A stretch of 64,000 nt of DNA from JANYCG01 sp031365665 (GCA_031365665.1 JANLYO010000195.1:6404-70403), one strand, 5' to 3'. Positions 1-8,288 are shown, counted from the stretch's first letter. Notes: generated by a model not told the origin, from the sequence alone. Made by a program: numbers and translations.

Positions 1-1
1 G

Positions 2-1000
2 CCATTCAAAAAAATCTGCATCTACGGCGCAGGCGCCATTGGCGGCTGGATAGGCGCGGGGCTCGCGGGCGCGGGCGTCCCCGTGAGCGTGGTAGCGCGC
101 GGCGAGACGTTGCGCGCCCTGCAGACGCACGGCCTGCGCATCCGGCGGGGTGATGTGGTCACTGCGCACCCCGTGGCCGCCAGTGACGACCCGGCAGCAC
201 TGGGCGTGCAAGACCTGGTGGTGATCGCCGTCAAGGCCCCCGCGCTGGCCGACGTGGCGCGCCACATCGCGCCCCTCATCGGCCCGCACACCCTGGTGTT
301 GCCCGCCATGAACGGCGTGCCGTGGTGGTTTCTCCAGAGTTTCGGCGGCACCTACGCCGGCACCCGCCTCAAGGCGGTGGACCCTGCCGGCGAGATCGAG
401 GCCGCCATTGCGCCCCACCACGTGATCGGCTGCGTGGTGCACGCCAGCACCGCCATTGCCGAGCCTGGGCTGGTCCACCACCATTTTGGCAATGGCCTCA
501 TCGTCGGCGAGCCTTCGGGCGCGGCCACGCCCCGGGTGCAGGCGCTGCTGGCGCTGCTGGTGCAGGCGGGTTTCAACGCCACGCTCTCGCAGCAGATCCA
601 GAAGGACATCTGGTACAAGTTGTGGGGCAATATGTCGGTCAACCCGGTGAGCGCCTTCACGGGCGCCACCACCGACCTGATCATGGGCGACGAGCTGGTG
701 CGCAACTTCGTCTCCAGCGTGATGCTGGAGGCCAAGGAAATCGGCGCGCGCCTGGGGCTCCCCATCGACCAGCAGCCGGCTGACCGCCACGCCATCACGC
801 TGAAACTCGGCGCCTTCAAAACCTCGATGCTGCAAGACGTGGAGGCCGGCCGGGCGGTGGAGCTGGACGGCATTGTGACGGTGGTCAGGGAACTGGGGCA
901 GCTCACCGGTGTGCCGACACCCTTTACCGACGCGCTCCTGGGCCTGGCGCGCCTGCATGCGCGGGGGCGGGGTTTGTATCCGCAGGCTTCGGCGAATTGA
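2..1000 (+). CDS. panE: 2-dehydropantoate 2-reductase (ketopantoate reductase), 5' end at window edge
   Basis: NADPH-dependent reduction of ketopantoate to pantoate is the founding activity of this family (cytoplasmic, pantothenate/CoA pathway). The frame is open from base 2 and begins PFKKICIYGAGAIGG; base 1 is G, so the ATG probably straddles the window edge and only two bases are missing. The N-terminal Rossmann loop GAGAIGG is at about residues 10-16, the catalytic-lysine region WYKLWGN is in the middle, and the C-terminal helical domain contains the conserved SMLQDVEAGRAVELD stretch. About 333 residues is close to family length. Two further panE-like genes lie at 5668 and 7228, and this copy is clearly more divergent from them than they are from each other, so it may act on another 2-oxo acid. 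Confidence 0.85.
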   Translation, partial: PFKKICIYGAGAIGGWIGAGLAGAGVPVSVVARGETLRALQTHGLRIRRGDVVTAHPVAASDDPAALGVQDLVVIAVKAPALADVARHIAPLIGPHTLVLPAMNGVPWWFLQSFGGTYAGTRLKAVDPAGEIEAAIAPHHVIGCVVHASTAIAEPGLVHHHFGNGLIVGEPSGAATPRVQALLALLVQAGFNATLSQQIQKDIWYKLWGNMSVNPVSAFTGATTDLIMGDELVRNFVSSVMLEAKEIGARLGLPIDQQPADRHAITLKLGAFKTSMLQDVEAGRAVELDGIVTVVRELGQLTGVPTPFTDALLGLARLHARGRGLYPQASAN

Positions 1001-1011
1001 CAAAATTCCGC

Positions 1012-1052
1012 TTTGGCTCCAAAATGGCTCTTGCATCCATTTTGGAGCCAAA
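1012..1052. promoter_or_regulatory. 16-bp perfect inverted repeat abutting antitoxin start
   Basis: TTTGGCTCCAAAATGG (1012-1027) and its exact reverse complement CCATTTTGGAGCCAAA (1037-1052) are separated by nine bases. The right arm ends on the base before the antitoxin ATG. RHH antitoxins of the FitA/VapB kind autoregulate by binding such dyads, so an operator is the most likely role. A transcript hairpin that hides the start or ends panE transcription is the alternative; there is no U-run after it. Confidence 0.7.
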
Positions 1053-1391
1053 ATGCCCAATTTATCAATCAAAGACGTGCCCGAAGCCTGGGCTGAGGCC
1101 TTGCGCCAGCGTGCCGCGCGCAATCACCGCTCGCTCCAGGGGGAGCTGATGGCGCTTGTGGAAAGAGCGGTTCAGGCCACCCCTGACCTGCCATCGCGCA
1201 GCAAGGGGACGGTAGTCGGTTATGACCGGCGCGGCCAGCCCATTGTCCAACGCGGCTGGAAGTCGGTTGAAGAGGTGCTGGCCACCATCCGCGCCAAATA
1301 CCCCGAGCCCTCTACTGATCTGCCCACCAGCATCGAGATACTGCGTGCCGAGCGGGAAGCCCGCGACCAGCAGTTGAGCCGCCCGGCATGA
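1053..1391 (+). CDS. FitA/VapB-like ribbon-helix-helix antitoxin
   Basis: Likely DNA-binding antitoxin that neutralises the PIN protein encoded 61 bases downstream. The 112-residue product opens with MPNLSIKDVPEAWAEALRQ, the short beta strand plus helix of FitA-type RHH antitoxins, followed by the NHRSLQGELMALVERAV helix. The polar C-terminal tail is the usual toxin-binding part. The ATG at 1053 is chosen because the RHH domain starts there and because a 16-bp dyad ends exactly at 1052. An upstream in-frame extension into panE is possible but has no homology. The pair is a type II toxin-antitoxin module. Confidence 0.75.
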   Translation: MPNLSIKDVPEAWAEALRQRAARNHRSLQGELMALVERAVQATPDLPSRSKGTVVGYDRRGQPIVQRGWKSVEEVLATIRAKYPEPSTDLPTSIEILRAEREARDQQLSRPA

Positions 1392-1452
1392 GCGCCGCGC
1401 CGGGCCGCCCCAAGCAAGCTCGCTCCGCAATACGTAGCATGGAGGATACGTG

Positions 1453-1890
1453 ATGAGCGCCGAGCGCCCCGCCCTCTTCGTCGCTGAACCGTCTGCGCAA
1501 TACCTGCGGACGCCGCCTTTGGTGGTGGACTGCAGTCTGCTTGCCGGCCTGCTTTTTCACGAGAACACGCAAACCGACGCAGCGGTGCGTATCGCCGGTA
1601 GAGCGCTGCATGCGCCCTATTTGCTGCAAGTGGAAATGACAAGTGTTGCCGACAAAAAATGCAGGCTCGGGCTCATCGACAAGGCCATGTTGGCCCTGGC
1701 GGAGTTTGATGCCATGTCCATGGAATTGCACGAAATTGACCCAACGGCGGTGTTGGGCCTCGCCTTGCATTACAAATTGTCGGCCTACGACGCCTCTTAC
1801 CTCTGGCTGGCCGCCGAACTCAAGTGCCCGCTGGCCACCTTTGACGAAAAGCTGGGCCGTGCCGCGCAAACCCACTTATCCACAATATGA
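1453..1890 (+). CDS. PIN-domain ribonuclease toxin (VapC/FitB-like)
   Basis: A 145-residue PIN protein, expected to be a Mg-dependent RNase. The four acidic positions of the PIN active site are visible: D26 (VVDCS), E61 (LQVEM), D113 (SAYDASYL) and D131 (TFDEKL). GGAGG at 1441-1445 serves as ribosome binding site for either GTG 1450 or ATG 1453. It lies 61 bases after the RHH antitoxin and is presumably co-transcribed with it. The stop codon (1888-1890) lies within the first bases of a GC-rich dispersed repeat (1886-1972), so the natural C-terminus may have been reset by that repeat; the last residues (AQTHLSTI) are family-atypical. Confidence 0.75.
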   Translation: MSAERPALFVAEPSAQYLRTPPLVVDCSLLAGLLFHENTQTDAAVRIAGRALHAPYLLQVEMTSVADKKCRLGLIDKAMLALAEFDAMSMELHEIDPTAVLGLALHYKLSAYDASYLWLAAELKCPLATFDEKLGRAAQTHLSTI

Positions 1891-1972
1891 CCCCCACGGT
1901 CGCCCACTGCGTGTGGCTCCCTGCCCCCCGAGGGGGCCGCATTTTGCCTTGGGGCGGCCCAGCGGCAAAACA
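1886..1972 (+). repeat. GC-rich short dispersed repeat, copy 1
   Basis: Core CTGCCCCCCGAGGGGGC (a near-palindromic C-run/G-run hairpin) is followed by GCATTTTGC and a GGCGGCCC-AGCGGCAAAA tail. The element at 7780-7865 matches it along the whole length, including the CCCCCACG entry and the GCAAAA end. Its first bases overlap the PIN toxin stop codon. It resembles REP-like elements familiar from Comamonadaceae chromosomes. Confidence 0.7.
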
Positions 1973-1988
1973 TCTATGACCCCCAACC

Positions 1989-2888
1989 ATGACAGCCTCT
2001 AAACGCGCAGTCAGCGCCTCGGCCTTTGGCACCCTGCTGCTGATCGCCTTCATGATGGGCGCCAACCATGTGGCGGCACGTTTTGCCTTCAACGACGGGG
2101 TGGACGTGGCCACGGCCGTGGCGTTTCGCAGCGCCGTCACCACCCTGGTGGTGGCGATGGTGGTGCTGTTTTACAAAGTGCCCATCCAGCTCACCGCGCA
2201 GCACAAAAAATACCTGCCCGTGATCGGCGGGTTGATCGGCCTGCAGAGCCTGTGCCTGTATTCCGCCGTGGCGCGGCTGCCGGTGGCGCTGCTGGCCTTC
2301 AACACCTACCCGCTTTGGGCGGCATTGTGGGACCGTGTTTTATACGGCCACCGCACCGAACCGGCGGTGTTGAAAGCCATGCCGGTGCTGCTGGTGGGCC
2401 TTGCCATGGCGCTCGACGTGTTCGGCGCGGCTTCGGGTCTGGGCGCTGCCGCGCAGTGGGGGCGTATTGGCGTGGGGGTGGCGTTTGCGCTGGCGGCGGG
2501 CGCGTCATTTGGCCTGGCCATGATCCTCACCCAGCACGAGGCCGGCGACGTGGACGGCCGCGTGCGCACCGTCAGCACGCTGGGGCTAAGCGGCCTGATC
2601 GCGCTGGTGGTGGTGGGCGCACAGGGCGGCTTCCACATGCCCACCGCCACGGCAGGTTGGCTGGGCCTGGCCGCGTTGACCTTTCTTTACGGCACGGCCT
2701 TCACCATCATGTTCACCGTGCTGCCCAAACTCGGCGTGGCCGGCAGCTCGCCCATCATGAACGTCGAACCCGTGGTGGCACTGGTGTTGGCCTGGCTGCT
2801 CTTGGGGCAGTCCATCGCGCTCATCCAGGTGGCGGGGGCGCTCTTGGTGGTGGGCACGGTGATGTGGCTCGGGCTGCGCAAGAAATAG
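1989..2888 (+). CDS. EamA/DMT-family transporter
   Basis: Inner-membrane drug/metabolite transporter of 299 residues, matching the usual ten-helix, two-EamA-domain form. Hydrophobic segments follow one another from residue 10 (ASAFGTLLLIAFMMGANHVAA) to the C-terminal GALLVVGTVMWLGLRKK. The second half repeats the first (about residues 155-297). ATG 1989 is the first start after the GC-rich repeat and places the first helix correctly. The substrate cannot be told from sequence. It stands alone between the PIN toxin and the P450 gene. Confidence 0.85.
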   Translation: MTASKRAVSASAFGTLLLIAFMMGANHVAARFAFNDGVDVATAVAFRSAVTTLVVAMVVLFYKVPIQLTAQHKKYLPVIGGLIGLQSLCLYSAVARLPVALLAFNTYPLWAALWDRVLYGHRTEPAVLKAMPVLLVGLAMALDVFGAASGLGAAAQWGRIGVGVAFALAAGASFGLAMILTQHEAGDVDGRVRTVSTLGLSGLIALVVVGAQGGFHMPTATAGWLGLAALTFLYGTAFTIMFTVLPKLGVAGSSPIMNVEPVVALVLAWLLLGQSIALIQVAGALLVVGTVMWLGLRKK

Positions 2889-3015
2889 ACCGTTTGCCGA
2901 GGCGGGTTGGCGGTGGCGCAGCGTCGTCCGATGCGGGACAGCGCGCCCGCGCGCCTCGCCCTTCCCGCCACATAATCGCAAAATCCAAACTGACGACCCA
3001 TCCTGAGTGCCCGCC

Positions 3016-4416
3016 ATGACTGAAGCCAAACTCGACATCCCCCGGCCCGCAGGCCCCCGCCAGCGCCCCTCGCTTGCGCATATACCCAGCACCGGCGACT
3101 GGCCGATGGTGGCCGAGGCGCGTTTCCTCTCCAACACGCTGGCTTTTGCGCAGCGGGTGCACGCCAAATGCGGGCCGGTGTCACGCGGCTGGTGGATGTT
3201 TGGGCAGTCGGTCTACCTGATGTCGGCCGAGGCCAATGAAATGGTGCTGTTTGACCGGGGCGGCCGCTTTTCGGCCAAACTCGGCTGGGAGCGCGTGTTG
3301 GCCGACCTGTTCCCGCGCGGCCTGATGCTGCGCGACGCCGAAGACCACCGTTGGCATCGCAGGTTGATGCTGCCCGCGTTTCGCAAAGAGGCGCTGGCGC
3401 GTTACCTGGAGGCCATGAGTCCGCGCATTGAGGCCTCAGTGGCGCAATGGGGCGAAATGGGCCAAAGCGGCAACTTGAAGTTTTACCCAGCCATCAAACG
3501 GCTGACGCTGGCCATCGCTGCCGACGTGTTTTTGGGCACCCAGCTGGATGCGGAGATCGACCAGATCAGCGCCGACTTCACCGATCTCGTCGCCGCTTCA
3601 GTGGCCATCGTGCGTATACCGGTGCTGGGGCGCACCTATGCGCGCGGCGTGAATGCCCGCGCGCGCCTGGCGCATTTCATCCGCGAGCGCATCCCGCAGC
3701 GCCGCGCCAGCCAGGGCAATGACCTGTTCACCCAGTTGTGCCACGCCCGCGATGAAGAAGACCGCCAATACAGCGACGAAGAAATCGTTGACCACCTGAT
3801 CTTCTTGATGATGGCTGCGCATGACACCACCACCAGCGCCATCACCACGCTCGTCTATGCGCTGGCCAAACACCCCGAGTGGCAGGCGCGCTTGCGCCGC
3901 GAAGCCCAAGGCACAGTCAAAGCCATGCAGGCTCGTGGCGGCAGCGGCTCACCGACCCTGGATGACCTGGCCCTGATGACCGACATCGACCTGGTGTTCA
4001 AAGAAGCGCTGCGCCTGTACCAGCCGCTGCCCACCATTGCGCGGCGCACGCTGGTGGAGGTGGAAATCCACGGTAAAAAAATCCCGGCGGGCACGCCGGT
4101 GGCGGTGTTCCCGATCCAGGTGCACCGCTCGCCCGAGTGGTGGACTAACCCCGAGCAGTTCGACCCCGAGCGCTTCAATGCACAACGCGCCGAGCACCGC
4201 CGCCACCCCTACGCCTGGGCGCCCTTTGGCGGCGGCGCCCACATGTGCATGGGCCTGCATTTCGCCGAAATGCAAGTCAAAGCCGTGATGCTGCCCCTGC
4301 TGCGAAGCTGGCAATGGACCGTGCCCGAGGGCTACGTGCCCAACTACGCCTACGCACCCATCGCCAAACCGAGGGATGGGCTGCCGATTCGCATGGGGGC
4401 TGTGAGCGGGGGCTGA
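3016..4416 (+). CDS. Cytochrome P450 monooxygenase
   Basis: Haem-thiolate monooxygenase, 466 residues, soluble bacterial type with no membrane anchor. Key motifs are the I-helix MMAAHDTTTSA near residue 270 (acid-alcohol pair D-T for oxygen activation), the K-helix ExxR as KEALRLY near residue 330, and the haem-binding loop FGGGAHMCMG with Cys411. ATG 3016 is preferred over an in-frame GTG at 3007. No ferredoxin or ferredoxin reductase gene is adjacent, so redox partners must come from elsewhere. The substrate is unknown. Confidence 0.93.
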   Translation: MTEAKLDIPRPAGPRQRPSLAHIPSTGDWPMVAEARFLSNTLAFAQRVHAKCGPVSRGWWMFGQSVYLMSAEANEMVLFDRGGRFSAKLGWERVLADLFPRGLMLRDAEDHRWHRRLMLPAFRKEALARYLEAMSPRIEASVAQWGEMGQSGNLKFYPAIKRLTLAIAADVFLGTQLDAEIDQISADFTDLVAASVAIVRIPVLGRTYARGVNARARLAHFIRERIPQRRASQGNDLFTQLCHARDEEDRQYSDEEIVDHLIFLMMAAHDTTTSAITTLVYALAKHPEWQARLRREAQGTVKAMQARGGSGSPTLDDLALMTDIDLVFKEALRLYQPLPTIARRTLVEVEIHGKKIPAGTPVAVFPIQVHRSPEWWTNPEQFDPERFNAQRAEHRRHPYAWAPFGGGAHMCMGLHFAEMQVKAVMLPLLRSWQWTVPEGYVPNYAYAPIAKPRDGLPIRMGAVSGG

Positions 4417-4460
4417 GGCCTGATCTTGGGAGGCGGCGTGGAGCTGCTTGAGCGGGTGTG

Positions 4461-4523
4461 AATAGGTGTGTTATCGGGTTGATACGCCGCTTATGGGTTA
4501 TAAATAGGTGTAATTGGGTTTAT
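4461..4523 (+). repeat. Imperfect direct repeats upstream of fic
   Basis: AATAGGTGTGTTATCGGGTT (from 4461) recurs as AATAGGTGTAATTGGGTT (from 4504), with further GGGTTAT and GGGTGTA units before the ATG at 4534. The block is more AT-rich than its surroundings and fills most of the P450-fic gap. It may hold the fic promoter and a regulator site; no -35/-10 pair is convincing. Confidence 0.4.
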
Positions 4524-4533
4524 TATTGGGTGT

Positions 4534-5583
4534 ATGTTCCATGCCGACTCCTTGAAAATCACCCCGGAAGTCCTGCGCCTGATCGCCCGGATCGACGAGT
4601 TCAAGGGTGCGTGGCGCGCGCTGGGCACCCTGGCCCCAGACCGATTGCAGGCCCTGCGCCGCGTCGCCACCATCGAGAGCATTGGCTCGTCCACCCGCAT
4701 TGAAGGCAGCAAACTGTCTGACCGCGAGGTGGAAAAGCTGCTCGCCAACCTGGAGATCAAAACCTTCGACACCCGCGACGAGCAGCAGGTAGCGGGTTAT
4801 GCCGAGCTGATGGAGCTGGTGTTCAGCGCCTGGCCGAGCATCCCCTTCAATGAAAACCACATCAAGCAGTTGCACCAAACCCTGCTGCGTCACAGCGAAA
4901 AAGACGCGCGGCACCGGGGCCAGTACAAAACCCACACCAACAGCGTTGCCGCCTTCGATGAAAACGGCAAACAAATCGGCATCGTGTTCGATACCGCATC
5001 GCCCTTCGACACGCCGCGCCTGATGGCCGAGCTGCTCGACTGGCTCACCCTGGAGCGCGACAAGGCGCACCTGCACCCGCTGCTCATCATTGCGGTCTTT
5101 GCGGTGGTCTTTCTGGAAATCCACCCCTTCCAGGACGGCAACGGGCGCCTGAGCCGCGTGCTGACCACCCTGCTGCTGCTGCAGGCGGGTTATGCCTACG
5201 TGCCCTACAGCTCGCTGGAAAGCGTGATCGAGGCGAACAAGGAAGGCTACTACCTGGCACTGCGCCAGACGCAAGGAAGCATCCGCACGGCCACGCCAGA
5301 CTGGCAACCCTGGCTGCTGTTCTTCCTGCGCAGTTTGTCGGAGCAGGTGCGCAGGCTGGAGAAAAAGGTAGAACGCGAAAAAATCGTGCTGGCCGCCTTG
5401 CCGCAATTGCAACTGCACATTGTCGAATTTGCACGCGAGCATGGGCGCGTGACCATTGGCAATGCCATCGCGCTTACCGGGGCCAACCGCAACACCTTGA
5501 AGCAGCACCTGCGCAGCCTGGTGGAGCGTGGCCACCTGAAGCAGCAGGGCGGCGGGCGGGGGGTTTGGTATGAGTTGCGGTGA
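4534..5583 (+). CDS. Fic-family AMP-transferase with N-terminal inhibitory motif
   Basis: Fic proteins transfer AMP (sometimes other phosphate-containing groups) from nucleotides to protein hydroxyls. The 349-residue protein carries the intact catalytic motif HPFQDGNGR starting at His197, and an N-terminal auto-inhibitory motif of the (S/T)xxxE(G/N) type at residues 53-58 (S-T-R-I-E-G), making it a class II Fic that would be held off until relieved. The N-terminal Fic_N region and a C-terminal winged-helix-like segment (VTIGNAIALTGANRNTLKQHL onward, about residues 300-349) match the large Fic/DUF4172-like architecture. Target is unknown. ATG 4534 begins the conserved N-terminus. It is monocistronic, with panE 84 bases downstream. 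Confidence 0.88.
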   Translation: MFHADSLKITPEVLRLIARIDEFKGAWRALGTLAPDRLQALRRVATIESIGSSTRIEGSKLSDREVEKLLANLEIKTFDTRDEQQVAGYAELMELVFSAWPSIPFNENHIKQLHQTLLRHSEKDARHRGQYKTHTNSVAAFDENGKQIGIVFDTASPFDTPRLMAELLDWLTLERDKAHLHPLLIIAVFAVVFLEIHPFQDGNGRLSRVLTTLLLLQAGYAYVPYSSLESVIEANKEGYYLALRQTQGSIRTATPDWQPWLLFFLRSLSEQVRRLEKKVEREKIVLAALPQLQLHIVEFAREHGRVTIGNAIALTGANRNTLKQHLRSLVERGHLKQQGGGRGVWYELR

Positions 5584-5667
5584 AGGCTCAATGGCAATTC
5601 TCCAGACGATGTTGGGAGAATCTCCAAAATCGCAGACACCGTCTGCGGAATCTTTACAAGGACACCC

Positions 5668-6603
5668 ATGAAAATCCTGATCCTCGGTGCCGGCGGCACA
5701 GGCGGCTACTTTGGCGGCAGGCTGCATCAGGGCGGCGCAGACGTGACCTTTCTCGTGCGTGAGGCACGCGCGCAGCACATCGCCAGCCACGGCCTGATGC
5801 TGGAGAGCCCCAAAGACAAAGTCACGCTGCAAGTCAAAACGGTGCTGGCCGGGCAAGTCAAGCCCGAGTACGACGTGGTCATCCTCGCCTGCAAAGCCTA
5901 CGACCTGGCCAGCAGCATCGCGGCCATCACACCGGCCATGGGCACTAACAACAGCGCCCACACCTGTGTGTTGCCGCTGCTGAACGGCATCTCGCACATC
6001 GCCACGCTGGACGCCGCTTTTGGCCAGCAGCGTGTGATGGGCGGCGTCTGCCAGATATCGGCCACCCTGACCCAAGACGGCGTCGTCAAATCGATGATGG
6101 ACTCGCACGCGCTGGTGTGGGGCGCGCGCGACCCGGCTCATGCCGGCCTGGCGCAGGAACTCGGCACACCGTTTGCCAACACCGTGCTGGACTGGCGCGT
6201 GTCTGACACCATCATGCTCGACATGTGGGAGAAGCTGACTTTTTTGTCCACCCTGGCGGGCATGACCTGCCTGATGCGCGCGTCGGTGGGCGACATACTG
6301 GCCGCGCCCGGCGGCGCACAGGCCATCACCCGTTACCTGGACGCGTGCATCGCCATCGCCACGCACGAAGGCTACGCCCCGCGCAGCGCCGCCATCGAAC
6401 GCTACCGCGCCATGCTGTGCACCCCTGGCTCTGCGCTGACCGCGTCAATGCTGCGCGACCTGGAAAACGGCGGGCCGATTGAAGCCGACCACATTGTGGG
6501 CTGTGTGCTGGAAAAGGCGCGGGCGCATGGGGTGGATGAGGGCATGCTGGCGGTGGCGTTTGCGCATTTGAAGGCTTATGAGGTGCGGCGGGGACGCAAG
6601 TAG
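5668..6603 (+). CDS. panE: 2-dehydropantoate 2-reductase family protein, intact copy
   Basis: 311-residue ketopantoate reductase-like enzyme with the Rossmann motif GAGGTGG at residues 7-13, the catalytic-lysine region MLDMWEKLTFL, and the C-terminal SMLRDLENGGPIEADHIVG block. It is nearly identical over long stretches to the damaged gene at 7228, so the two are a recent tandem duplication with brnTA between them. The GGA-type ribosome binding site lies in CAAGGACACCC just before ATG 5668. Because a distinct homologue starts the window, the substrate may differ from ketopantoate. Confidence 0.88.
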   Translation: MKILILGAGGTGGYFGGRLHQGGADVTFLVREARAQHIASHGLMLESPKDKVTLQVKTVLAGQVKPEYDVVILACKAYDLASSIAAITPAMGTNNSAHTCVLPLLNGISHIATLDAAFGQQRVMGGVCQISATLTQDGVVKSMMDSHALVWGARDPAHAGLAQELGTPFANTVLDWRVSDTIMLDMWEKLTFLSTLAGMTCLMRASVGDILAAPGGAQAITRYLDACIAIATHEGYAPRSAAIERYRAMLCTPGSALTASMLRDLENGGPIEADHIVGCVLEKARAHGVDEGMLAVAFAHLKAYEVRRGRK

Positions 6604-6662
6604 TGAATTTCTGTCACCACAAATAACCAGACAGATTTATTTTTTGTGAGTACAATAATCTT

Positions 6663-6938
6663 GTGGAAATCAGCTTCGATCCAGGCAAAAATGCACGAAA
6701 CGTGGCTGATCGCGGCCTGCCGTTCAATCTGGTAGAGCAGTTGGAATGGTCAAGCGCGATCATCGAAGAAGACGTCCGCAAGAACTATGGTGAGCGACGT
6801 TACATAGCCCTTGGGCTTATCGAAGATCGGTTGCACGCCGTGGTGTTCACGCCTCGTGCGCACCGGGTGCATGTCATCAGTTTGCGCAAGGCGAACCAAC
6901 GAGAGGTGAAAGACTATGAGCAAAAAACCAGACCCTGA
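6663..6938 (+). CDS. brnT: BrnT-family toxin
   Basis: BrnT is a RelE-fold ribonuclease toxin that inhibits translation and is neutralised by BrnA. The 91-residue product opens MEISFDPGKNARNVADRGLPF and contains YGERRYIALGLIEDRLHAVVF and RVHVISLRKANQREVKDYE, all hallmark BrnT blocks. GTG 6663 is used as start because the conserved first strand begins there. The toxin gene precedes and overlaps the antitoxin by 23 bases, the usual brnTA order. A small dyad TTGT-GAGT-ACAA at 6644-6655 just upstream could be the BrnA operator. Confidence 0.9.
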   Translation: MEISFDPGKNARNVADRGLPFNLVEQLEWSSAIIEEDVRKNYGERRYIALGLIEDRLHAVVFTPRAHRVHVISLRKANQREVKDYEQKTRP

Positions 6939-7209
6939 GCTGATTGACGAAGAGAACCCCGAGTGGACGGCCAAACAAATTGCCAAAGCGCGCCCGGCCA
7001 GTGAAGTGTTGCCTAAGATTTTTGGCGCGCAGGTTGCTCAGGAGATGCTCAAGCGGCGCGGTCGCCCGCGAGCAACGCACCCGAAGGAGCGCATCAATAT
7101 CCGCCTGTCGCACGATGTGGTCACTCATTTCAAAGCGTCAGGTGACGGCTGGCAGACGCGGATTGATGCCGCGCTGAAAGATTGGTTGCGGACGCATGCG
7201 GGGGCTTAG
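6916..7209 (+). CDS. brnA: BrnA-family antitoxin
   Basis: 97-residue antitoxin with a C-terminal ribbon-helix-helix DNA-binding domain (KERINIRLSHDVVTHFKASGDGWQTRIDAALKDWL), preceded by the acidic toxin-binding N-terminus MSKKPDPELIDEENPEWT. BrnA binds BrnT and autorepresses the operon. Its start lies inside brnT (23-base overlap), so translation is coupled. It ends only 18 bases before the second panE copy, leaving no room for a separate promoter for that copy. Confidence 0.9.
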   Translation: MSKKPDPELIDEENPEWTAKQIAKARPASEVLPKIFGAQVAQEMLKRRGRPRATHPKERINIRLSHDVVTHFKASGDGWQTRIDAALKDWLRTHAGA

Positions 7210-7227
7210 ACCGCAACTCCCTATCCC

Positions 7228-8263
7228 ATGAAAATCCTGATCCTAGGCGCTGGCGCCATCGGCGGCTACTTTGGCGGCCGGCTGCATCAGGCGGGCGCAG
7301 ACGTGACCTTCCTTGTGCGCCCCGCAAGGGCGCAGCACATCGCCACCCACGGCCTGATGCTGGAGAGCCCCAAAGACAAGGCCACGCTGCAAGTCAAGAC
7401 CGTGCTGGCCGGGCAAGTCAAGCCCGAATACGACGTGGTCATCCTCGCCTGCAAGGCCTATGACCTGGCCAGCAGCATCGCGGCCATCACCCCGGCCATG
7501 GGTGAGCACACCTGTGTGTTGCCCCTGCTCAACGGCATCTCGCACATCGCCACGCTGGATGCCGCCTTTGGCCCAGAGCGCGTGATGGGCGGCGCCTGCC
7601 AGATCGCCGCCACGCTCACGCCCGAGGGCGTGGTCAAGGCGCTGATGGAGTTCCAGAGCCTCGTGTGGGGCGCGCGCCACCCGGCGCAGGCCGCGCTGGC
7701 AGAGGCGCTGGGCCAGAGCTTTGCCAACACCGGCGTGGGCTGGCGCGTGTCTGGCGAGATCATGCTCGACATGTGGGAAGTATGTGGCCCCCACGCTCCG
7801 CCGCTTCGCGGGTCGCTGCCCCCCGAGGGGGCGCATTTTTGCTTGGAGCGGCCCGGCGCAAAAACTGGTCTCCACGCTGGCCAGCATGACCTGCCTGATG
7901 CGCGGCTCGGTGGGCGACATTCTGGCCGCGCCCGGCGGCGCCGAATGCATCACCCGTTATCTGGATTCATGCATCGCCGTCGCCACCAAAGAGGGCTACG
8001 CGCCGCGCGCTGCGGCCATCGAACGTTACCGCGCGATGCTGTCAACGACAGGATCGACGCTCACCGCCTCGATGCTGCGCGACCTGGAAATCGGCGGCCC
8101 CATCGAAGCCGACCACATCGTCGGCTTCATGCTGGAGAAGGCGCGGGCGCATGGGGTGGATGAGGGGATGCTGGCGGTGGCTTATGCGCATTTGAAGACT
8201 TATGAGGCGCGGCGCAAGCGCCAAATGACGACATTTTTAGAGGGCAAACAGACCCGTTCGTAG
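7228..8263 (+). pseudogene. panE-like reductase disrupted by short repeat insertion
   Basis: The first 184 codons match the intact paralogue at 5668 closely (GAGAIGG loop, LKV-type NADP domain) up to MLDMWE. After 7779 about 82 bases of a GC-rich repeat are inserted, and homology resumes in the +1 frame at KLVSTLASMTCLMRGSVGDIL (about 7862) and continues through SMLRDLEIGGPIEADHIVG to a stop at 8263. Relative to the intact copy about two codons are also missing at the junction. The original frame runs on to 8163 but encodes unrelated residues after the insertion. A working enzyme is not expected. Confidence 0.88.
7780..7865 (+). repeat. GC-rich short dispersed repeat, copy 2, inside panE paralogue
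   Basis: The segment matches the element at 1886-1972 (CCCCCACG entry, GCTGCCCCCCGAGGGGGC core, GCATTTTTGC, GGAGCGGCCC, GCAAAA end). It lies precisely at the point where this panE paralogue departs from its intact sister. The inserted length (about 82 bases) is not a multiple of three, which explains the frameshift. Exact ends are uncertain by a few bases. Confidence 0.75.
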
Positions 8264-8288
8264 ATAGTGGCGCTAAACAACTCACGGG

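Noticed and set aside
1015..1052. The dyad before the antitoxin as a panE terminator
   Set aside because: There is no T-run after either arm, and it abuts the antitoxin ATG. An operator explains the position better, though a transcript hairpin is not excluded.
4498..6366. A 622-codon open frame on the minus strand across fic and panE
   Set aside because: It is antisense to two genes with clear catalytic motifs, has low-complexity His/Gln/Arg-rich content and no domain. It is a shadow of GC-rich codon use.
7228..8163. Treating the continuous 311-codon frame as an intact panE
   Set aside because: After codon 184 the frame encodes residues unrelated to the family, while homology continues in another frame after an 82-base repeat.
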